Positions 29,022 through 38,319 are shown, counted from the stretch's first letter. The stretch: DNA of 64,000 nucleotides from Glaciecola sp041380235 (GCF_041380235.1 NZ_JBGIYY010000016.1:45545-109544); one strand, 5' to 3'. Notes: a model not told the origin generated them from the sequence alone. Translations and numbers: made by a program.

Positions 29022-30992
29022 GTGAAAATTTATCGATTTATAGGGTTAGTTGTAATTGCTGCCAGCATCTGGGGCTGCTCCAGCACACCAACAGAAAAAA
29101 AACAGCAAGTTACTGTTATTCAGCCTGAAGCGAAAGAAAGTACCGAAAATACTTCAAGTGAAATCAGTACAGTTATGGCCGAATTTGCAAGCACTCAAAA
29201 TGAACAAAATCTTCAGCAGTCATTAATTGCCTTAGCCGCTCAATACCAAGCGCAAAATCAGTGTGCATCATCAAATACCGTAATTAAGCATGCAATGCCG
29301 CTATTGAGCAGCGTTGAGCCGCTGGCAAAAGCCAATGTCATACGCAGCGAGTGTATAATTATACAAATTGAAAATCAGCAAGGTCCCTTGCAGCTAAACA
29401 CAGACACCTCAGCGGTGTCTGTTCCCATCCCTGCTGCAGTTTCGCGTTTATTGGCTAATTGGCTAGGGGATATCGATGAAAGTACCTTAGATGACAGTTG
29501 GAGCGCGAGGCTAGCATTTACTCAGGCCTATTTACACAGCATGCAAGGAGACTATCAAACTGCACTAAATAGGCTTCTTAACACTTCTTCTGCTTCTGCC
29601 CTGTCAGAAGCCCTGTTACCAAAATTGAGTTTTGACTGGCTGAGCCGCTTAAACGTCACGCAAAGAAAGAGCATGATGGATGCTCACCCTAACTTGCTTA
29701 GATATCAAGCCCTGTTCAGTATCATTGAAGACCCCAGCATTAATGACACTCAACGCCAACAAAGGTTGCTTAGATTAATCGAGAATGCACAAACTAAGGG
29801 TGAATTTAATCGCTTACCGGAACAGCTTAGCCTGTTTTTATCGCTTGATGTCAATAAACAACAACAAACCGCCGTGCTTTTGCCATTGTCAGGAAGACTC
29901 GCTAGCCAAGGTGAAGCCATAAAGCAGGGAATGTTAGCAGCTTACTATCAACAGATGCTGAGCGCCTCTAACGATATGTCAGAGGGGCTGAGCACAGATG
30001 AATTCCCGACAAACAACCTTGTATTTATTGACACGGGCTCTGAAAACGAATTAACGGAGTCTATCAATCAAGAATCGATGCAAAATTACACAACCATCAT
30101 CGGACCGCTTTTAAAATCGCACATTGAGGCAACGCAAGCCATTCTGCCTGTAGGCGCTTTGCGAATATATCTAAACCACTTAGACGGCAATAGCCTAAAC
30201 GGCCTAACTAGCGAGCCAATTTCACAAGCATTAGTCAACTTCTTTGCATTGTCCCCAGAGCAAGAGGCTCAAGCGTTAGCGAGACAGATGTTTACCCAAG
30301 ACATTAAACATCCAATACTGATCCACGATGACTCAGCTGTTACCCAACGCATGGCTGATGCATTTTTAGAGACATGGAAAAATCAGCAAACTCAGCACAA
30401 TACAATTGCGCCAAGTTTGGTCAGGTATGCGGATAACAAATCAATGCGAGTAGGCATTACCTCAGCATTAGATGTTTTGCAAAGCCAACAGCGTATCAAC
30501 CAATTGTCTAACTTAGTAAACGAAACCGTATTTAGCGTAACGCGAAATAGGCGAGACGTAGACGCCTTTGTGGTATTTGCCCGCCCCAATGAGCTCGAGT
30601 TAATTAACCCAATTATTGAGAGCAGTATGAGCTTGTTTACTGGACAGCAGATACCGGTATATGCAACCTCGCTGAGCTATAATCATAAACAAAATAAGAA
30701 CAGTCTAAGGGATCTTCGAAATCTTATTTTTGTAGATATGCCTTTTGTTTTGCCCGATGGCAGAGACAGTCAATTGGCTCAAGAAGTCGATACGCTATTT
30801 AATCAGCCATCGAGCACTTATTTACGCCTTTTCGCGTTCGGCTACGATGCCGTTTTGCTTACTCAACAAATTGTCAAACTGAGCGTATTTAATCAAATTA
30901 GCATAAATGGCCTCACCGGGAGCTTATCAATCGATGACAATGGCAATGTAGAAAGAAAGCTGAGTACTTTGGCGATTAATACAGGGACCTAA
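29022..30992 (+). CDS. lpoA: Penicillin-binding protein activator LpoA
   Basis: Outer-membrane lipoprotein that activates PBP1A; 656 aa. Lipobox ASIWGC at the N-terminus, a helical TPR-like N-terminal half, and a C-terminal periplasmic-binding-protein-like half (TAVLLPLSGRLASQGEAIKQG; FFALSPEQEAQALARQMF). Starts at GTG 29022. First gene of the conserved lpoA-yraN-diaA-dolP operon; the next start follows the stop directly. Confidence 0.95.
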   Translation: MKIYRFIGLVVIAASIWGCSSTPTEKKQQVTVIQPEAKESTENTSSEISTVMAEFASTQNEQNLQQSLIALAAQYQAQNQCASSNTVIKHAMPLLSSVEPLAKANVIRSECIIIQIENQQGPLQLNTDTSAVSVPIPAAVSRLLANWLGDIDESTLDDSWSARLAFTQAYLHSMQGDYQTALNRLLNTSSASALSEALLPKLSFDWLSRLNVTQRKSMMDAHPNLLRYQALFSIIEDPSINDTQRQQRLLRLIENAQTKGEFNRLPEQLSLFLSLDVNKQQQTAVLLPLSGRLASQGEAIKQGMLAAYYQQMLSASNDMSEGLSTDEFPTNNLVFIDTGSENELTESINQESMQNYTTIIGPLLKSHIEATQAILPVGALRIYLNHLDGNSLNGLTSEPISQALVNFFALSPEQEAQALARQMFTQDIKHPILIHDDSAVTQRMADAFLETWKNQQTQHNTIAPSLVRYADNKSMRVGITSALDVLQSQQRINQLSNLVNETVFSVTRNRRDVDAFVVFARPNELELINPIIESSMSLFTGQQIPVYATSLSYNHKQNKNSLRDLRNLIFVDMPFVLPDGRDSQLAQEVDTLFNQPSSTYLRLFAFGYDAVLLTQQIVKLSVFNQISINGLTGSLSIDDNGNVERKLSTLAINTGT

Positions 30993-31349
30993 ATGGCAAT
31001 ACCGCAATGGAATGCAACACAAACAGGGAATCAAGCTGAACATAAGGCAAAAGAGTATTTGATTGCACAAGGCTTGGACTTTATTGAACAAAATTTTTCT
31101 GTAAAAAGCGGTGAAATCGATCTTATTTTTAAAGACATGCAACAATGGGTGTTTGTTGAAGTCAAATACCGAGCCAGCAGTAGCCATGGCCATGCAGCTG
31201 AAATGTTTACTAGTTCAAAAAGAAGTAAACTAACAAAGGCGATCATGTGCTATCTGCAGTTACTTGATTTAAACTGCCACCATACAAATATGCGAATAGA
31301 CTTAGTCGCTATAGACGGGGAAGAGCTCAATTGGATCAAAAATGTATAA
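30993..31349 (+). CDS. yraN: UPF0102 family nuclease-fold protein YraN
   Basis: A 118-aa protein with the restriction-endonuclease-like core of YraN proteins (GNQAEHKAKEYLIAQGL, SGEIDLIFKD, WVFVEVKYR). The acidic/Lys triad E...D...ExK is visible. Biological function is not established. Its ATG directly follows the lpoA stop. Confidence 0.93.
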   Translation: MAIPQWNATQTGNQAEHKAKEYLIAQGLDFIEQNFSVKSGEIDLIFKDMQQWVFVEVKYRASSSHGHAAEMFTSSKRSKLTKAIMCYLQLLDLNCHHTNMRIDLVAIDGEELNWIKNV

Positions 31350-31373
31350 ACCCGCAACAGGAGCGGTGCTTAA

Positions 31374-31970
31374 ATGCTTGAAAGCATCAAAAAGAACTTT
31401 ACAGAAAGCATTCAAACCAAAATTGCTGCCTTAGAAGAATTGCCAGAGCCAATTGAAAAAGCCGCTCAGATGATGATTGACGCGCTCATATCGGGGAATA
31501 AAATACTAAGCTGCGGCAACGGTGGTTCAGCAGGCGACGCTCAACATTTTTCATCCAAGCTGTTAAATCGTTACGAACGCAATCGCCCGCCATTACCCGC
31601 AATTGCCTTAACTACAGACAGCTCAACCATTACCTCTATTGCCAATGACTTCTCTTATGATGAAGTGTTCTCAAAGCAAGTAAAAGCCTTAGGTCAACCA
31701 GGCGACATTCTACTAGCGATTTCAAGCAGTGGTAATTCGGTAAATGTTATTAACGCAATGCAAGCGGCTTTAACCCGAGATATGACCATCGTTGCTTTAA
31801 CAGGTAAAGATGGCGGTGAAATGGCAGGACTTATCGGCGAAAATGATGTCGAAATTCGTGTGCCATCTTCCAAATCAATTCGTATACAAGAAGTGCATTT
31901 GTTAGTGATCCACAATTTGTGTGAATCTATTGACAACACTTTGTTTCCTAACATTCATTCAGAGGACTAG
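31374..31970 (+). CDS. diaA: SIS-domain DnaA-associating protein DiaA
   Basis: A 198-aa phosphosugar-isomerase-fold protein. Motifs include SCGNGGSAGDAQHFSSKL, LLAISSSGNSVNVINAM and a C-terminal HNLCESIDNTLFP. The operon position between yraN and dolP identifies it as DiaA, a DnaA-binding factor that promotes initiation in E. coli, rather than the paralogous heptose isomerase GmhA. Confidence 0.93.
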   Translation: MLESIKKNFTESIQTKIAALEELPEPIEKAAQMMIDALISGNKILSCGNGGSAGDAQHFSSKLLNRYERNRPPLPAIALTTDSSTITSIANDFSYDEVFSKQVKALGQPGDILLAISSSGNSVNVINAMQAALTRDMTIVALTGKDGGEMAGLIGENDVEIRVPSSKSIRIQEVHLLVIHNLCESIDNTLFPNIHSED

Positions 31971-31975
31971 CAGCA

Positions 31976-32545
31976 GTGCGCAGATCTATTGTATTGCTTT
32001 TAATATGTTCACAGTTAAGCGCGTGTGTTTCAGTAGTTGCCGTTGGAGCAGCCGGAACGGCAGCAGCGTCAGCCAGTGATCGTCGAACAGTTGGTACGCA
32101 AATTGACGATAAAACCATGGAAGCGCGTGTTAATTCAGCGGTCAATGCTATCGCTAAGGTCGACGAAAACGCGTCTATCAGCATCCATGTTTACAATGGG
32201 CAAGTACTCTTAACCGGTCAGGCAAAACAACAAAGTATTATTGATGCTGCGACTAATGCAGCGACACGAGTTGCTCATGTGAACAAAGTTCACAATCAGA
32301 TCCGATTAGGTAACCCCATTCCGGCATCTGCGACGATGAACGACGTTTGGCTTAGCACTAAAATACGTACACTAATGACCACCAATGAAAAGGTACCGCT
32401 ACTTAAACTCGACTTAATAGTTGAAGATAGTGAGGTGTTTATAATGGGTCAGTTAACTAAGCAAGAAGCAACGGCAGCAGTTGAAGTGGCAAGAAATGTA
32501 GTAGGCGTCACAAAGGTTGTTCGAGTGATGGAGCTCGTTGACTAA
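31976..32545 (+). CDS. dolP: Outer-membrane BON-domain lipoprotein DolP
   Basis: A 189-aa lipoprotein (lipobox QLSACVS) with two BON domains (VNSAVNAIAKVDENASISIHVYNG; LSTKIRTLMTTNEKVPLLKL). Its E. coli counterpart (YraP) supports outer-membrane integrity at division sites. GTG start at 31976, five bases after diaA. Last gene of the operon; its end faces sspB. Confidence 0.93.
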   Translation: MRRSIVLLLICSQLSACVSVVAVGAAGTAAASASDRRTVGTQIDDKTMEARVNSAVNAIAKVDENASISIHVYNGQVLLTGQAKQQSIIDAATNAATRVAHVNKVHNQIRLGNPIPASATMNDVWLSTKIRTLMTTNEKVPLLKLDLIVEDSEVFIMGQLTKQEATAAVEVARNVVGVTKVVRVMELVD

Positions 32546-32549
32546 ATTG

Positions 32550-32963
32550 TTACTTTACGACGCGTAAACTCGCTTTTTTACCCGGCCCATTTGCTTTAGG
32601 CTTTGGTGACTCAGGCTTATTTGGTTCAGGTTCTTCAGTGCCCATCATAGCCGGGGTAAACACCGTACCCGCACCATTTTCTTTGGCGTAAATGGCCGTA
32701 ACCGCAACGCTAGGAAATTTTATCAGCATAGGCTGACCACCAAATCGCGCTTGAAAAGTGATTTGTGTCAGGTCCATATAAAAGTTTACGCATGCGTTAG
32801 GTGATACGTTCAGCACAATTTGGTTATCTTTAACAAAATCATGGGGTACTTCTACCCCAGATCTGCTGGTATCAATTACCATATAAGGTGTCATGCCATT
32901 GTCGATAATCCAATCGAAAAAAGCCTTCAACAAATAAGGCTGATTTGATGACATACCTTGCAT
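32550..32963 (-). CDS. sspB: ClpXP specificity-enhancing factor SspB
   Basis: A 137-aa adaptor that delivers ssrA-tagged proteins to ClpXP. The N-terminal tag-binding domain is clear (QPYLLKAFFDWIIDNGMTP; FVKDNQIVLNVSPNAC; ARFGGQP). A flexible linker and a C-terminal basic tail with the ClpX-binding end (ASLRVVK) follow. ATG at 32963 is supported by AAGGA eight bases upstream. Follows sspA. Confidence 0.96.
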   Translation of the reverse strand: MQGMSSNQPYLLKAFFDWIIDNGMTPYMVIDTSRSGVEVPHDFVKDNQIVLNVSPNACVNFYMDLTQITFQARFGGQPMLIKFPSVAVTAIYAKENGAGTVFTPAMMGTEEPEPNKPESPKPKANGPGKKASLRVVK

Positions 32964-32999
32964 GCAGTTAATTCCTTATATAAAAAGTCTTGCGATGTA

Positions 33000-33632
33000 C
33001 TATAACGGGTTGTGTATTTCACGCTCTTGGTCAGTCAATGATGCCTTGAATGAACCGCGTTCAAATATACGTTTCATATACGCGTTCACTTCCCGAGAAC
33101 CCGTTCCACTGAGCGAAATACTTAGTGCAGGTAAACGCCACAACAGCGGCGCCAAATAACAATCGACTAAACTAAACTCTTCACTCATAAAGTAAGGTGT
33201 TTCGTTAAATACAGGTGCTAAACTAAGAATCGCTTCTTTGAGCTCTGTGCGAGCGTCATCAGCGCCCTCTTCTTTTCTAAAGATACGACCTGCTAAACTA
33301 TACCAATCTTGCTCAATTCTATGCATCATTAAACGACTTGTACCACGCGATACAGGATATACAGGCATTAATGGTGGATGAGGAAAGCGCTCATCAAGAT
33401 ATTCCATGATGATATGGGATTTATATAAAACAAGCTCTCGATCAACGAGCGTAGGCACCGTACCGTAAGGATTTAGCTCAAGAAGTTCTTCATTTAGCTG
33501 GGTTGGATCAGTAAAAATGATCTCAACGCCGACTCCCTTTTCAGCAAGGACAATACGTACTTGATGGCTGTAGATATCTATATTGTCCGAAAATAAGGTC
33601 ATGATAGAACGTTTGTTGGTGGCCACTGCCAT
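33000..33632 (-). CDS. sspA: Stringent starvation protein A
   Basis: A 210-aa GST-fold RNA-polymerase-associated protein. Typical segments are SIMTLFSDNIDIYSHQVRIV, NPYGTVPTLVDRELVLY and IMEYLDERFPHPPLMP. In E. coli it modulates transcription under starvation and acid stress. Good ribosome-binding site (GGAGG). Followed by sspB. Confidence 0.96.
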   Translation of the reverse strand: MAVATNKRSIMTLFSDNIDIYSHQVRIVLAEKGVGVEIIFTDPTQLNEELLELNPYGTVPTLVDRELVLYKSHIIMEYLDERFPHPPLMPVYPVSRGTSRLMMHRIEQDWYSLAGRIFRKEEGADDARTELKEAILSLAPVFNETPYFMSEEFSLVDCYLAPLLWRLPALSISLSGTGSREVNAYMKRIFERGSFKASLTDQEREIHNPL

Positions 33633-33685
33633 TAAAACCTCCGCATTCTTTTTGTCAAAGAATTGAAACTAAATAAATTTATGCA

Positions 33686-33708
33686 TAAAAAGGGGCAACA
33701 TGTGCCCC
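33686..33708 (-). terminator. Terminator of the petABC operon
   Basis: Minus-strand arms GGGGCA and TGCCCC with a short loop followed by a T-run. It lies 30 bases after the petC stop and upstream of sspA. Confidence 0.88.
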
Positions 33709-33736
33709 TCTAAAAACGACTCGCGATTATAGTGTA

Positions 33737-34471
33737 TTACTTGATGTCTCGCCAGTACTCTTTCTTCAGAAGGTACGCAAAGACAAAGAAGATAACTAAG
33801 AATATAAGTACTTTTTTACCAATCGATTCTGACTGCAAGCGTGATGGCTCACCAGTGTATTCTAAGAAGTTCACTAAATCACGGATAGTGGCATCATATT
33901 CATCAGCCGATAACTTACCATTGCCCGGAGTTTGCAAATCAAACACTTCCGTTTTCTGAATGAAGCCGTCGACCATTTTTTCGCGATAAACCTTTGTGGG
34001 TGTTCCCTGAAGGCTTTCTAATACGTGCGGCATCCCAACATTCGGGAATACTAAATTATTAACCCCAAACGTTTTCCCTTCTTCCGCGTAGAAGGTTCGC
34101 ATGTAAGTGTAAATCCATTCAGGACCTCGTACACGCGCAACCAATGTCAGGTCAGGAGGCGGAGCACCAAACCAAGTCGCACTATCAGTTGCCGGCATAG
34201 GCGAGGTGATATAGTCAGACACCTTCTCACCTGTAAACTGCAAGTATTCAACGCCTAACTCTTCAGGTATGCCTAAGTCATTAAACGTACGCTGATAGCG
34301 CTGATACTGCATTTGATGGCAACCCAAACAATAATTCATAAAAATCTTTGCACCGTTTTGTAACGAGGCTTGATCTCTTAAATCAATGTCGACAGCGTCG
34401 AGCGGATGATTAGAACCTGCTGCAAATGAGATACCCGGAACTAATAATAAAAGTGCTAGCCATTTTCTCAT
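33737..34471 (-). CDS. petC: Cytochrome c1 of the bc1 complex
   Basis: A 244-aa membrane-anchored c-type cytochrome. It has an N-terminal signal peptide, the haem-attachment motif CLGCH and the GAPPPDLTLVARVRG segment. The C-terminal anchor helix (KKVLIFLVIFFVFAYLL) precedes a lysine-rich end. The downstream Met ligand lies in the SPMPATD region. It overlaps petB by four bases. Confidence 0.97.
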   Translation of the reverse strand: MRKWLALLLLVPGISFAAGSNHPLDAVDIDLRDQASLQNGAKIFMNYCLGCHQMQYQRYQRTFNDLGIPEELGVEYLQFTGEKVSDYITSPMPATDSATWFGAPPPDLTLVARVRGPEWIYTYMRTFYAEEGKTFGVNNLVFPNVGMPHVLESLQGTPTKVYREKMVDGFIQKTEVFDLQTPGNGKLSADEYDATIRDLVNFLEYTGEPSRLQSESIGKKVLIFLVIFFVFAYLLKKEYWRDIK

Positions 34472-35736
34472 CTGGGGATCCTCTCTGGCACAGGTTTGGT
34501 TTTTTCATTCTTCGAGTAAATCAGCAGTAGTATGAAGAAGCCAAAATACATTACCGTCGCAATCTGTGATGCCGTTATCTTCCAGTTTTCTTGAGGTGTA
34601 CCACCTAGGTAACCTAAGAATACAAAAACGATTGCAAAGACAATTAGATTGGTTTTATGTAAACCACTTCTGTAGCGCCATGAGCGAACGTTACTGCGGT
34701 CAAACCATGGCAGCGCAAACAACACTGCAATTGCTGCAAACATGGTTAAAACACCAAACAGCTTATCCGGAACCGCTTTTAAAATTGCATAAAACGGTGT
34801 GAAGTACCAAACAGGGAATATATGTTCAGGGGTCTTCAACGGGTTGGCGATTTCAAAGTTAGGATGCTCTAAAAACTTACCGTCCATCTCTGGGGCAAAG
34901 AACAAGATGTAGCAGAATACAAATAAGAACACAGCAAAAGCTACCAAATCTTTTAATACAATGTGCGGGAAGAACGGCACAACGTCGTCTGCAATATCAT
35001 ATTTATTAGTATAGTACTCATGGATATGGAACTTTGTTTTTTCCTCTTCCGACAAACTGCCCTTCTTGTGCTTGATATTTACACCGTCTGGGTTGTTTGA
35101 ACCGACTTCGTGCAAAGCAACAATGTGCAAGAATACTAAAATAACAATTACCAGTGGCAATGCGATTACGTGCAGAGCAAAGAAGCGGTTTAATGTCGCG
35201 CCCGATATGACGTAGTCGCCCTGAATCCATTCGACTAAATCAGGCCCGATAATAGGGATGGCACTAAATAGGGATACAATTACTTGGGCCCCCCAATAAC
35301 TCATTTGTCCCCATGGTAATACATAGCCCATGAAAGCTTCGGCCATTAGCGCCAAATAAATTAGCATGCCGAAAACCCAAAGCAACTCGCGGGGCTTTTG
35401 ATAAGAGCCATACATCATGCCTCGGAACATGTGCAGGTAAACCACAACAAAGAACGCTGACGCACCGGTGCTGTGCATGTAGCGAATCAGCCAGCCGTAG
35501 TCAACTTCGCGCATAATATATTCTACCGACGCAAACGCACGTTCTGCAGACGGTTCAAAGTTCATTGTAAGCCAGATACCGGTGATAATCTGATTAACAA
35601 GCACAATGGTGGCCATAAAGCCAAACACATACCATACGTTCATGTTGCGCGGAGCGGGATATTGAATTGCGTGCTGATTGGCAACACGCATCATTGGTAT
35701 GCGTTGTTCAATCCAGTTCATAAAATTAGCTATCAT
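34468..35736 (-). CDS. petB: Cytochrome b of the bc1 complex
   Basis: A 422-aa polytopic subunit with eight or more hydrophobic helices. It carries the paired haem-ligand His residues (RYMHSTGASAFF; RFFALHVIALP) and the Qo-site PEWY-like motif, here FPVWYFTPFYA. It contains both the cytochrome b6-like N half and the subunit IV-like C half. Overlaps petA and petC by ATGA junctions. Confidence 0.97.
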   Translation of the reverse strand: MIANFMNWIEQRIPMMRVANQHAIQYPAPRNMNVWYVFGFMATIVLVNQIITGIWLTMNFEPSAERAFASVEYIMREVDYGWLIRYMHSTGASAFFVVVYLHMFRGMMYGSYQKPRELLWVFGMLIYLALMAEAFMGYVLPWGQMSYWGAQVIVSLFSAIPIIGPDLVEWIQGDYVISGATLNRFFALHVIALPLVIVILVFLHIVALHEVGSNNPDGVNIKHKKGSLSEEEKTKFHIHEYYTNKYDIADDVVPFFPHIVLKDLVAFAVFLFVFCYILFFAPEMDGKFLEHPNFEIANPLKTPEHIFPVWYFTPFYAILKAVPDKLFGVLTMFAAIAVLFALPWFDRSNVRSWRYRSGLHKTNLIVFAIVFVFLGYLGGTPQENWKITASQIATVMYFGFFILLLIYSKNEKTKPVPERIPR

Positions 35737-36368
35737 GCGACCACCTCATCAGAACCAATCAATATGGTATTGTCATCGATGAAATAATACGGAGGAACTA
35801 CTAGGTTCAATCCAGCGGGGACGTTTTTGAAAACGCGGCCTGACATGTCAAATTTGGAACCGTGACACGGGCAAAAGAAACCGTTTTCAATGCCTTCTTC
35901 ATATTCAGTGAAAGCACCTTCAGCAAGAAACTGTGGAGAACACCCAAGATGAGTACAAATTCCCACAAGCACTAAGAGTTCTTCTTTAATCGAGCGAAAT
36001 GGATTTTGTGCGTAAGCTGGCTGCTGTTCATCACTTGAAGTGGGGTCTTTGAGCAGATTGTCGTGTTTAGCAAGCGTTGCCAATACGTCCGGGGTTCTTT
36101 TTACTACCCAAACTGGCTTACTGCGCCACATTACACGAATTAATTGGCCATCTTGGATGCCACTAATATCTACTTCAACATCGGCACCAGCCGCTTTTGC
36201 TCTCGCGCTTGGTTGCCATGATGCAATAAATGGCACCGCAGCGCCCGCTACACCTACTGCGCCAACGACAGATGTCGCTACAGTAAGGAACTTACGACGA
36301 CCATTACTGGGTGCCGTTGGGGGCTGTTGCGCTGATTTATTGGCATCGACTGATACATCGCTCATCAA
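35733..36368 (-). CDS. petA: Rieske iron-sulfur subunit of the bc1 complex
   Basis: A 211-aa subunit. The Tat-type signal/anchor NGRRKFLTVATSVVGAV is followed by a mature domain with the two 2Fe-2S cluster motifs CTHLGCSP and CPCHGSKFD. First gene of petABC, which takes electrons from ubiquinol to cytochrome c. Confidence 0.97.
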   Translation of the reverse strand: MMSDVSVDANKSAQQPPTAPSNGRRKFLTVATSVVGAVGVAGAAVPFIASWQPSARAKAAGADVEVDISGIQDGQLIRVMWRSKPVWVVKRTPDVLATLAKHDNLLKDPTSSDEQQPAYAQNPFRSIKEELLVLVGICTHLGCSPQFLAEGAFTEYEEGIENGFFCPCHGSKFDMSGRVFKNVPAGLNLVVPPYYFIDDNTILIGSDEVVA

Positions 36369-36945
36369 CTGTTCTCCGAGGGTTTAGACAGGTGCTTTGA
36401 CCTGCTATTTAGTCATCTGTACAAGGCTATCGACCGTCTGCGTTAAAAACGCAGCATAGTAAACATACCAAACAGACTTCACGCTAAAATTTTCATCGCG
36501 TATGGTAAAAGAAAACACTTACTAAACACAAGGAATTACTGGTAAAAATCTCATGTTCTTGCTGTTTTCAGTCAACTATTTTGCACACAGGCCTATAATT
36601 TCCAATTCGACCTTGGTCTTTTCACATCTGCCTACATGATTTTTTTAAATACTTACTCATTAAACACCGTGCGCCTCTATCAACGCAACTTCGTCTACAA
36701 ACAAAGCCTTAGTGTCTTGAGCTTACTCTATTAAACATAGCACACTTGAGCATTAGTGCACTCCTTTCACTTACAATACTCAGCCGTTACACAGATAAAG
36801 TGAAACGGTCCGAAGGGCAAAACCTATAATTGTTATAGCAGGGGAAATGCTGCCTAGATAAATCATGCGCTATGAAAAGGTCTAACAAGACGTGAAAGCA
36901 AAAAAAACCCTGCAAAAGCAGGGTTTTCGAATAACGTATAAAAGA
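36369..36945. other. Intergenic region between rpsI and petA
   Basis: About 577 bp without a protein gene. It should contain the minus-strand promoter and leader of petABC. Near 36438-36454, about 70 bases upstream of petA, CTGCGTT and AACGCAG form a tight hairpin in the predicted leader. A second paired region sits near 36824-36851 (CTATAA/TTATAG and AGCA/TGCT). The rpsI terminator occupies the left end. No known RNA family could be assigned. Confidence 0.55.
36900..36928 (-). terminator. Rho-independent terminator of rplM-rpsI
   Basis: Minus-strand arms CCCTGC and GCAGGG around a TTTT loop are flanked by A and T runs, ending in eight T residues. Located just after the rpsI stop. Confidence 0.95.
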
Positions 36946-37338
36946 TTAACGTTTTGAGAACTGTGGACGCTTACGCGCTTTATGTAGACCCACTTTCTTA
37001 CGCTCAACTTTACGCGCATCACGAGTAACAAAACCTGCTTTACGAAGTGCTGGACGAAGTGTTTCGTCATACTCCATAAGCGCACGAGTGATACCGTGGC
37101 GAATTGCGCCAGCCTGACCAGAAATACCACCACCAGAGACGGTGACGTACAGGTCAAACTTTTCAGTCATTTCAACTAATTCTAGTGGCTGCTTAACAAT
37201 CATACGAGCTGTTTCGCGACCAAAGAATACGTCTAAAGGACGTTTGTTAACTACGATGTTACCGCTACCTGGACGAAGGAAAACACGAGCGGTAGAGCTT
37301 TTGCGACGGCCTGTGCCGTAATATTGAGTATCTGCCAT
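36946..37338 (-). CDS. rpsI: 30S ribosomal protein S9
   Basis: A 130-aa protein with the N-terminal QYYGTGRRKSSTARVFL and the basic C-terminal end KKVGLHKARKRPQFSKR, the S9 tail that reaches the P site. Follows rplM by 12 bases in the conserved operon. Confidence 0.99.
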   Translation of the reverse strand: MADTQYYGTGRRKSSTARVFLRPGSGNIVVNKRPLDVFFGRETARMIVKQPLELVEMTEKFDLYVTVSGGGISGQAGAIRHGITRALMEYDETLRPALRKAGFVTRDARKVERKKVGLHKARKRPQFSKR

Positions 37339-37350
37339 GTTGCTCGCTCC

Positions 37351-37779
37351 TTATATATCCAATGCTTGAGGCTGCTGTGCCTGATGAGTATGCTCTGGGC
37401 CAACAAACACTTTAAGTTTGCGGAACATTGCACGTCCTAGAGGGCCTTTAGGTAACATACCTTTAACCGCTTTCTCTAGCACCATCGCTGGCTTCTTTTC
37501 GATCATTTTTTCAAATGTCGCTTCTTTCAAGCCACCAGGGTAACCAGAATGTGAGTAATAGATTTTGCCTAAGGCTTTGTTGCCAGTAACCGTAATCTTC
37601 TCAGCATTCACAACTACAATGTAATCGCCAGTGTCTACGTGTGGTGTAAACTCCGGTTTATGCTTGCCACGCAGTCTTAGTGCGATTTCTGCCGCTAAGC
37701 GACCTAACGTTTTGTCTGCGGCGTCAACCACATACCAGTCGCGCTGTACGCTTTCTGGTTTTGCAACAAAAGTTTTCAT
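37351..37779 (-). CDS. rplM: 50S ribosomal protein L13
   Basis: A 142-aa protein. Signatures include WYVVDAADKTLGRLAAEIA, DTGDYIVVVNAEKI and PKGPLGRAMFRKLKVF. First gene of rplM-rpsI. In E. coli this operon is autoregulated by L13 through the mRNA leader, and a hairpin is present in the leader here. Confidence 0.99.
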   Translation of the reverse strand: MKTFVAKPESVQRDWYVVDAADKTLGRLAAEIALRLRGKHKPEFTPHVDTGDYIVVVNAEKITVTGNKALGKIYYSHSGYPGGLKEATFEKMIEKKPAMVLEKAVKGMLPKGPLGRAMFRKLKVFVGPEHTHQAQQPQALDI

Positions 37780-37854
37780 TAATATTCACCCAAAAAATTA
37801 TAAAATAAAGTATATGTTTATCAATCACTTGACCCCTTCGAGCCGATCGATCTT

Positions 37855-37872
37855 CCACCATCCCAATGGTGG
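37855..37872 (-). promoter_or_regulatory. Hairpin in the rplM leader
   Basis: A perfect seven-base stem (CCACCAT/ATGGTGG) with a four-base loop lies in the predicted rplM 5' leader, about 75 bases before the start codon. It is a candidate site for L13 autogenous control, by analogy with E. coli. Confidence 0.45.
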
Positions 37873-37893
37873 GTGTAACTGGGCAGGTCGCGA

Positions 37894-37921
37894 ATTATAC
37901 AGACTTTGTTGGAAAAACGAA
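37894..37921 (-). promoter_or_regulatory. Candidate sigma-70 promoter for rplM-rpsI
   Basis: On the minus strand a perfect TATAAT (37894-37899) is preceded by a 16-base spacer and a weak -35, TTCGTT (37916-37921). It would give a leader of roughly 105 bases. Confidence 0.55.
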
Positions 37922-37968
37922 GTGTTTTATCTAAATAAGCGTAACTCTTTGCAATAAACACAAGAGCT

Positions 37969-38319
37969 TCAACCTTGTTTTATTTCGGTCCATAGGGCTT
38001 CGAGGGTATCGATATGGGCATTCGTCATATCAATATTACGTAGTTTGGCCAATGACTTTACCTTATCAAAACGCTGATTAAACTTACTGCTCGCCATACT
38101 CAATGCATGTTGCGGGCAAACCTCAAGGTGACGCGACAGGTTTACCACGGCAAATAGCAGGTCACCTAGCTCTTCCTCTACCGCTGCTTTGTTTTTCAAT
38201 AGAAGAGCTTCTTTCACTTCATCAAGCTCTTCTGCGACCTTATCAAACACTGGCGGCGAGTTTGGCCAATCGAAACCGAGCGCTTTGGCATCACGCTGAA
38301 TATCTTGCGCAGATAATAA
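37969..38319 (-). pseudogene. mazG: mazG lacking its 5' half
   Basis: The C-terminal domain of nucleoside triphosphate pyrophosphohydrolase MazG is intact from about SAQDIQRDAKALGFDWP to the end (TLEALWTEIKQG). It includes the metal-binding pattern EELDE ... EEELGD. The normal first about 140 residues are absent: homology begins about 40 bases after the relA stop and runs back only to a stop codon. The only start in frame is a GTG at 38250 (93-aa product) with no ribosome-binding site. In E. coli the C-terminal domain carries the NTPase activity, so a residual function cannot be excluded. Position after relA is the conserved one. Confidence 0.8.

Noticed and set aside
36805..36860. A CCGAAGGGCAAAACC stretch resembling part of a glycine riboswitch
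   Set aside because: The essential core (the CTCTCAGGCAAAAGGACAGA-like half) is missing and no gene lies downstream on the plus strand.
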